Source: Prevotella dentasini JCM 15908 (lineage in GTDB: Bacteria > Bacteroidota > Bacteroidia > Bacteroidales > Bacteroidaceae). Taken from it: a stretch of DNA of 50,857 nucleotides. Under the pieces are notes generated by a model, which saw only the letters and a program-made list of their open reading frames with translations, did not search any database and was not told the DNA's origin. Location: contig NZ_BAKG01000020.1 of assembly GCF_000614065.1 (NCBI RefSeq), forward strand, positions 1-50,857, written 5' to 3'. Of this stretch, positions 46,511 through 50,857 are shown one piece after another. A program made the position numbers and the translations under genes. Each line of letters starts with the position of its first letter. Positions within the stretch are counted from its first letter, which is position 1.

Positions 46511-47950
46511 ATGAATTATAGTGATTTCTTTAAGATGATTCCGGAGGCAAGTCTTGTTGCCATCCTGATAGTTTTGTTCGTTGCCGACTTTGCAACGGCA
46601 AAGACTGAAGAGCGCAAGTGGTTCAATCCGCTGGCTTCGGTTCTCCTGCTTCTGAACACCTTTGTGTGTCTTCTTCCGATGGAAGCACAGACAGCTTTCG
46701 GTGGAATGTATGTAACCTCCGCCTCCGTCGACGTGATGAAGGCCATCCTCTCCATGGGTACTTTCATAGTTGTTCTCCAGAGCCGTGCATGGGTGGAGAA
46801 GAGCGGTAAGGAAGGCGAGTTCTACATGCTTATCGTATCTACCCTGTTGGGTATGTTTGCGATGATGAGTGCAGGCAACTTCCTGATGTTCTTCCTCGGT
46901 CTTGAGATGGCTTCTGTTCCGTTGGCATGTGCGGTTGCTTTCGATACCTATCGCAAGAACTCTGCCGAGGCTGCCGCCAAGTTTATTATTACTGCGACGT
47001 TCTCAAGTGGTGTGATGCTTTATGGTATCAGCTTTCTCTATGGTGCGTTCGGTACGCTTTACTTTGAAGATATTGCTACGAAGATGCAGGCTACGCCGCT
47101 GACCATTATGGGGTTGGTGTTCTTCTTCAGTGGTCTCGGTTTCAAGATTTCCCTTGTTCCGTTCCACTTCTGGACTGCCGATACCTATCAGGGTGCACCG
47201 ACAACCATTACCGGCTACTTGAGCGTTATCTCGAAGGGAGCAGCTGCCTTTACGCTGCTGAGTATTCTCTTCCATGTCTTTGGAGGGATGATGCAGTACT
47301 GGCATGTGCTGATGATGATAGTAGTTGTACTTTCCATCACCATAGCCAACTTCTTTGCAGTGCGTCAGGGTGAGCTGAAGCGGTTCATGGCTTTCAGTTC
47401 CATCTCTCAGGCAGGCTATATCATGCTGGCTGCCATCGGTAACGACTGGGCAACCTCTGTAGCTTCTCTCAGCTACTACGTGCTCATCTATGTCGTAGCC
47501 AATATGGCTGTTTTCACGATTATTGCCGTCGTAGAGCAAAACAATGGCGGAAAGACGAACATCGACGACTATAACGGCTTCTATCAGACCAATCCCCGGT
47601 TGAGCTTCCTGATGACTTTGGCCATGTTCTCTCTTGGTGGTATTCCACCTTTTGCAGGTATGTTCTCAAAGTTCTTCGTGTTTATGTCGGGTCTGAACGG
47701 TGCAGACATCAGTACGACGATGGGAGCATGGTCCTACGCTGTAGTCTTCATTGCCCTGCTCAATACCGTTATCTCGCTCTACTATTATCTGAAGATAGTC
47801 AAGGCCATGTATATAAAGCATGCCGACCATCCTCTGCCAACATTTCAGAGCGATTGCAACTCCAAGTTCGCTCTTGCTGTCTGCACGGCAGGCATCATGG
47901 TCTTCGGTGTTTTCAGTTTGGTTTACGAATGGATAGCAGCAGCTGTATAG
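46511..47950 (+). CDS. nuoN: NADH-quinone oxidoreductase subunit N
   Basis: A 479-residue antiporter-like subunit, last of the operon. FFLGLEMASVPLACAVAF and FKISLVPFHFWTADTYQGAPTTITGYLSV match NuoN; LGGIPPFAGMFSKFFVF is near residue 380. A strong terminator follows at 47985. No nuoE, nuoF or nuoG follows or precedes. Confidence 0.95.
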   Translation: MNYSDFFKMIPEASLVAILIVLFVADFATAKTEERKWFNPLASVLLLLNTFVCLLPMEAQTAFGGMYVTSASVDVMKAILSMGTFIVVLQSRAWVEKSGKEGEFYMLIVSTLLGMFAMMSAGNFLMFFLGLEMASVPLACAVAFDTYRKNSAEAAAKFIITATFSSGVMLYGISFLYGAFGTLYFEDIATKMQATPLTIMGLVFFFSGLGFKISLVPFHFWTADTYQGAPTTITGYLSVISKGAAAFTLLSILFHVFGGMMQYWHVLMMIVVVLSITIANFFAVRQGELKRFMAFSSISQAGYIMLAAIGNDWATSVASLSYYVLIYVVANMAVFTIIAVVEQNNGGKTNIDDYNGFYQTNPRLSFLMTLAMFSLGGIPPFAGMFSKFFVFMSGLNGADISTTMGAWSYAVVFIALLNTVISLYYYLKIVKAMYIKHADHPLPTFQSDCNSKFALAVCTAGIMVFGVFSLVYEWIAAAV

Positions 47951-47984
47951 TACAGGTCAGGTAGATTCCTGAACAAAAATAAGC

Positions 47985-48024
47985 AAGTGCCCAAAGGGAT
48001 ATAATTCCCTTTGGGCACTTCTTC
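47985..48024 (+). terminator. nuo operon terminator
   Basis: AAGTGCCCAAAGGGA (47985-47999) and its exact complement (48006-48020) form a 15-bp stem with loop TATAAT, followed by CTTCGTTTG. It begins about 35 bases after the nuoN stop. Confidence 0.85.
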
Positions 48025-48577
48025 GTTTGCTTTGTCGTGTATTGCCGTTTATCTTTATATTTATTCTCTTTATTGTTTTTGGCCCGTTATTATTCTGTGC
48101 TGAAGAGTCAAATCATAATGCTCTGTATGTCAGCTGTTTGTTCTCGTTCTTCCGGGATAGCTGTTTTCGGTTTGCGAAAGCGGCACTTCGGCATGGCGAA
48201 AGCGGCTTCTTCGTTTGCCGGAAAAGCCGTGTCCGCATGATGATAGCGGGTAACAGGGAAAATGAACCTGAATTTCTTTTATACTTCTGCCTTTTGCTTC
48301 AGTCCCTGCCATATAGTTATTTATTCGTAAAGGTATGTATCTTGTTACTCTTCCGCCACATCTTGAAAAGACCGTACCCATGAAGTTTAAGTTCTATGGT
48401 ACGGATAAATAGCTGCGCCTTCCTCCAAACATGCTTTCCTGCGCCATGCGGAATGGTGTTTGGCGACATTGAAGAAGAAGGCTGTACCCACTTCCTCAAG
48501 CATGCTGCTTCATATTGACAAACTGCTTATTAATATATTTTCTAATTTCAATTCTCCTGATTCTTAAATACTTTTCT

Positions 48578-48585
48578 TACCTTTG
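48578..48585 (+). promoter_or_regulatory. Promoter -7 element for the DUF4827-glmM pair
   Basis: TACCTTTG lies 26 bases before the ATG at 48612; no clear -33 box is seen. Confidence 0.5.
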
Positions 48586-48611
48586 CAAAGAAGATAATTT
48601 TAGCAAAGATA

Positions 48612-49238
48612 ATGAAGAAAATATTTTATTTGTTGTCCCTCTTTCTGGGAGTTTTCTTGTTTGCAGCCTGCAGTGATAGTGATACTTATGCAGACCAGTT
48701 GGAACGCGAGACCAATGCCATTAACGCCTATATTACCAAGCAGGGGATTAAGGTTATCAGCGAAGAGCAGTTTGCCCGGCAGAACTCCATGACGAATGTT
48801 GCAAAGAACGAATATGTTTTGTTTTCCAATACAGGCGTATATATGCAAATTGTCAGCAAGGGCGTGGGCGAGGACATAAAGAAAGGTGAAACCACCACTG
48901 TTCTTTGCCGGTTCTCGGAACGGAATCTGATGACCGACTCCTTGCAGTTGACCAACAATGTCCTGTATTATGGCGGAATGGTAGACAAGATGTCCGTAAC
49001 TAATACCAGCGGTACTTTCAGTGCTTCGTTCGATTCACGATCCAGTCTGATGTATAAAGCCTATCAGACCACGGCCGTTCCCAATGGATGGCTGGCTGCA
49101 ATGCCTTATCTGAAGATAGGCAGGCTTGAGCCCTTGGCACACGTGAAGCTGATAGTGCCCTCGTCTCAGGGACAGAAGGCTGCGGTGAACGGTGTCTATC
49201 CATGTCTTTACGATTTGACCTTCCAGCGCGGGCTTTAA
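48612..49238 (+). CDS. DUF4827 lipoprotein (FKBP-like)
   Basis: A 208-residue lipoprotein. The signal peptide MKKIFYLLSLFLGVFLFAACSDS has a lipobox FAAC with Cys20. The C-terminal half resembles FKBP-type folds of the GldI/DUF4827 group but lacks convincing isomerase residues. In Bacteroidales it regularly precedes the phosphoglucosamine mutase gene; here the gap is 24 bases, so the two are co-transcribed. A role in the envelope is likely, the function itself is unknown. Confidence 0.82.
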   Translation: MKKIFYLLSLFLGVFLFAACSDSDTYADQLERETNAINAYITKQGIKVISEEQFARQNSMTNVAKNEYVLFSNTGVYMQIVSKGVGEDIKKGETTTVLCRFSERNLMTDSLQLTNNVLYYGGMVDKMSVTNTSGTFSASFDSRSSLMYKAYQTTAVPNGWLAAMPYLKIGRLEPLAHVKLIVPSSQGQKAAVNGVYPCLYDLTFQRGL

Positions 49239-49262
49239 TATAGAACAGTAAAAAAACATTAT

Positions 49263-50656
49263 ATGACACTTATAAAATCCATTTCCGGCATCCGTGGAAC
49301 CATCGGAGGCCGTGTCGGGGAAACGCTGAGTCCGTTGGATATCGTGAAGTTTACCTCTGCCTATGCAACTTTCATAGCAAACAAGAATCCCGGAAAGAAG
49401 CTGAAGATTGTAGTCGGGCGCGATGCGCGCATCTCCGGCGATATGGTCAGGAACATTGTATGCGGTGCGTTGATGGGAATAGGTGCAGACGTCGTGAACA
49501 TCGGTCTGGCAACGACGCCTACTACTGAAATTGCCGTGCGCCTTTTAGGAGCTGACGGCGGAATCATCATCACGGCTTCGCATAATCCCCGGAACTGGAA
49601 CGCCCTGAAACTCCTGAACGAACACGGTGAGTTTCTTACGAAGGAAGACGGAAACGAGGTTCTTGATATAGCAGAACGTGAGGCGTTTGAATTTGCCGAC
49701 GTTGACGGAATGGGCAGCTATGCGGAGGACGGCAGCCTTGACGACCGCCATATTGACGAAGTGCTGTCGCTGAAGCTGATAGATATTGAGGCAATAAGGC
49801 AGCGGCATTTCCGCGTCGTTGTAGATTCCATCAATTCCGTAGGCGGCATCATTCTGCCCAAGCTGTTGGATAAGCTCGGGGTAGAGTATAAATTCCTGAA
49901 CGGGAAAGCCGATGGCGATTTCTCTCACAATCCCGAGCCTATAGAAAAGAACTTGGGCGGCATTATGTCCGAGGTGGCTGAAGGAAACTACGACTTGGGA
50001 ATAGTCGTAGACCCGGACGTTGACCGTCTGGCATTCATACAGGAAGACGGACAGATGTACGGCGAGGAATATACCCTCGTAACCGTTGCCGACTACATAT
50101 TGGAGCACGTTCAGGGAAGCACGGTCAGCAATCTTTCTTCTACCGTGCCTTGCGCGATGTTACCGAACGTCATGGAGGAACTTACTATGCCTCTGCCGTA
50201 GGCGAGGTGAATGTTACGACAAAGATGAAGGAGGTCGGGGCCGTCATTGGCGGAGAAGGAAACGGCGGCGTTATCTATCCGGAAAGCCATTACGGACGCG
50301 ACGCACTTGTGGGGATAGGCCTGTTCCTGAGTTCTTTGGCCCGGAAGGGAATGAAAGCCAGCGAACTCCGCAAGACGTTCCCCCAATATAGCATGGCAAA
50401 GAACCGCATAGACCTGACACCAGATACCGATGTCGATGCTATCCTGATGAAGGTGAAGGAGCAGTATGAGCATGTTGACAATGTTCAGGTAAACGATATT
50501 GACGGGGTGAAAATCGACTTCCCCGACGCATGGGTTCATTTGCGCAAGTCCAATACGGAGCCTATCATCCGTGTCTACAGTGAAGCCGCGACTGCCGAAA
50601 TGGCCGATAAATTGGGAAGGCAGATGATGCAGGTCGTGTACGGTTTGCAGCGGTAG
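49263..50656 (+). CDS. glmM: Phosphoglucosamine mutase (phosphohexomutase family), frameshifted
   Basis: Converts glucosamine-6-phosphate to glucosamine-1-phosphate on the way to UDP-GlcNAc for peptidoglycan and lipopolysaccharide. The active-site serine is Ser106 in TASHNPRNWN; the metal loop is DPDVDRLAF, about residues 243-251. The sugar loop region has GGEGNGGVIYPE and the phosphate-binding end SNTEPIIRVYSEA. The frame breaks at 50144: one more C gives NLSSTRALRDVTERHGGTYYASAVGE and 464 residues. Related phosphomannomutases share these motifs, so the sugar specificity is inferred. A terminator follows the stop. Confidence 0.9.
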
Positions 50657-50683
50657 GGCCGGTTGTCTGAGCGTATCGGAAAC

Positions 50684-50727
50684 TATAGCCGGAAAGTCCC
50701 TGAGGGGCTTTCCGGCTATATGTTTTT
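50684..50727 (+). terminator. glmM terminator
   Basis: A 17-bp stem (50684-50700 with 50704-50720, one G-T pair) contains TAGCCGGAAAG and its complement around the loop TGA. TGTTTTT follows it. The stem starts 28 bases after the stop. Confidence 0.9.
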
Positions 50728-50829
50728 ACTTTGTCTGATGCTGTTCCGGCAGAGGAGTCATGGAGGAAGGTTTTTAGGCGGACAGGCCTGCTTTTTTGCC
50801 TTTTTCCGGGACGATTCGGGCCGTTTTTC

Positions 50830-50857
50830 GGAGGCCTCGAATTTGTATACGGTTAGC
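50830..50857 (-). repeat. Right arm of 28-bp inverted repeat at the contig ends
   Basis: The complement of the last 28 bases begins GCTAACCGTATA and ends GAGGCCTCC, matching 32-59 with three mismatches. The flanking bases (50730-50829) show no gene. Confidence 0.75.

Larger units (their letters stand above)
47951..48611. other. Intergenic region after the nuo operon
   Basis: Some 660 bases hold the nuo terminator (47985-48020), a weak AAAGTGCC-like motif pair near 48172-48213 (GCGAAAGCGGCACTTCGG and a related copy), and the DUF4827 promoter. I see no supportable gene; the short open frames have no recognisable protein features. Confidence 0.6.

Noticed and set aside
48317..48499. A 60-codon minus-strand frame after the nuo operon
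   Set aside because: No family features, no promoter or conserved start context visible; composition looks random.
1..50857. tRNA, rRNA, riboswitch or insertion sequence
   Set aside because: None recognised on reading either strand; no transposase or integrase motif appears. A covariance-model search would be decisive for small RNAs.

Overview
The window looks like one complete contig from a Bacteroidales chromosome, most likely Prevotellaceae-like. Four things point there. Bacteroidetes -7 promoter elements (TAnnTTTG) stand before many genes on both strands. The families are typical of the group: an Oar-like TonB-dependent receptor, a GLPGLI protein paired with an outer-membrane barrel, and a DUF4827 lipoprotein next to a phosphoglucosamine mutase. 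The nuo operon has a fused nuoCD and lacks nuoEFG. Shine-Dalgarno sequences are weak or absent. I saw no rRNA, tRNA, insertion sequence, CRISPR array or prophage. The family-level placement is inference.

Layout: 0-6 kb has a FAD-dependent oxidoreductase, a small lipoprotein, lepA and a Crp/Fnr regulator. 6-10 kb is a minus-strand operon (secreted 5'-nucleotidase, NudC-type NADH pyrophosphatase, AzgA-type purine permease) that reads as nucleotide/NAD salvage. 10-15 kb has a YpfJ-like zinc peptidase, the minus-strand DUF2520-kdsC-maf operon and an acetyltransferase-kdsB pair; kdsC and kdsB supply activated KDO for lipopolysaccharide. 15-20 kb has a mutT-B3/B4-ligA operon and nhaD. 20-28 kb carries the Oar-like receptor, a cupin, and the GLPGLI/barrel pair. 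28-37 kb has a DnaQ-like exonuclease, a type II pantothenate kinase, HU, a 29-residue very basic protein, RNase G, an MscS-family channel, a BadF-type sugar kinase and a short-chain dehydrogenase. 37.5-48 kb is nuoA-B-CD-H-I-J-K-L-M-N. 48-51 kb has the DUF4827 lipoprotein and glmM.

Two themes cut across the genes. First, 12 genes, several of them normally essential (ligA, kdsB, glmM) or core nuo genes, are split by a total of 14 one-base deletions. Every deletion can be placed in a short homopolymer and none is an insertion. This pattern points to consensus sequence errors, not pseudogenes. I give these genes as single features with the repair position. Second, the intergenic DNA is rich in non-coding repeats. 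One is an element with a conserved core of about 93 bp followed by an iteron-like array of 22-bp near-palindromic units, present in two inverted copies. The others are a 58-bp triplicate, paired GGACAGAC hairpins, a family of AAAGTGCC hairpins at gene ends, and a 28-bp inverted repeat at the two contig ends. The 22-bp array element is the best candidate for something undescribed.
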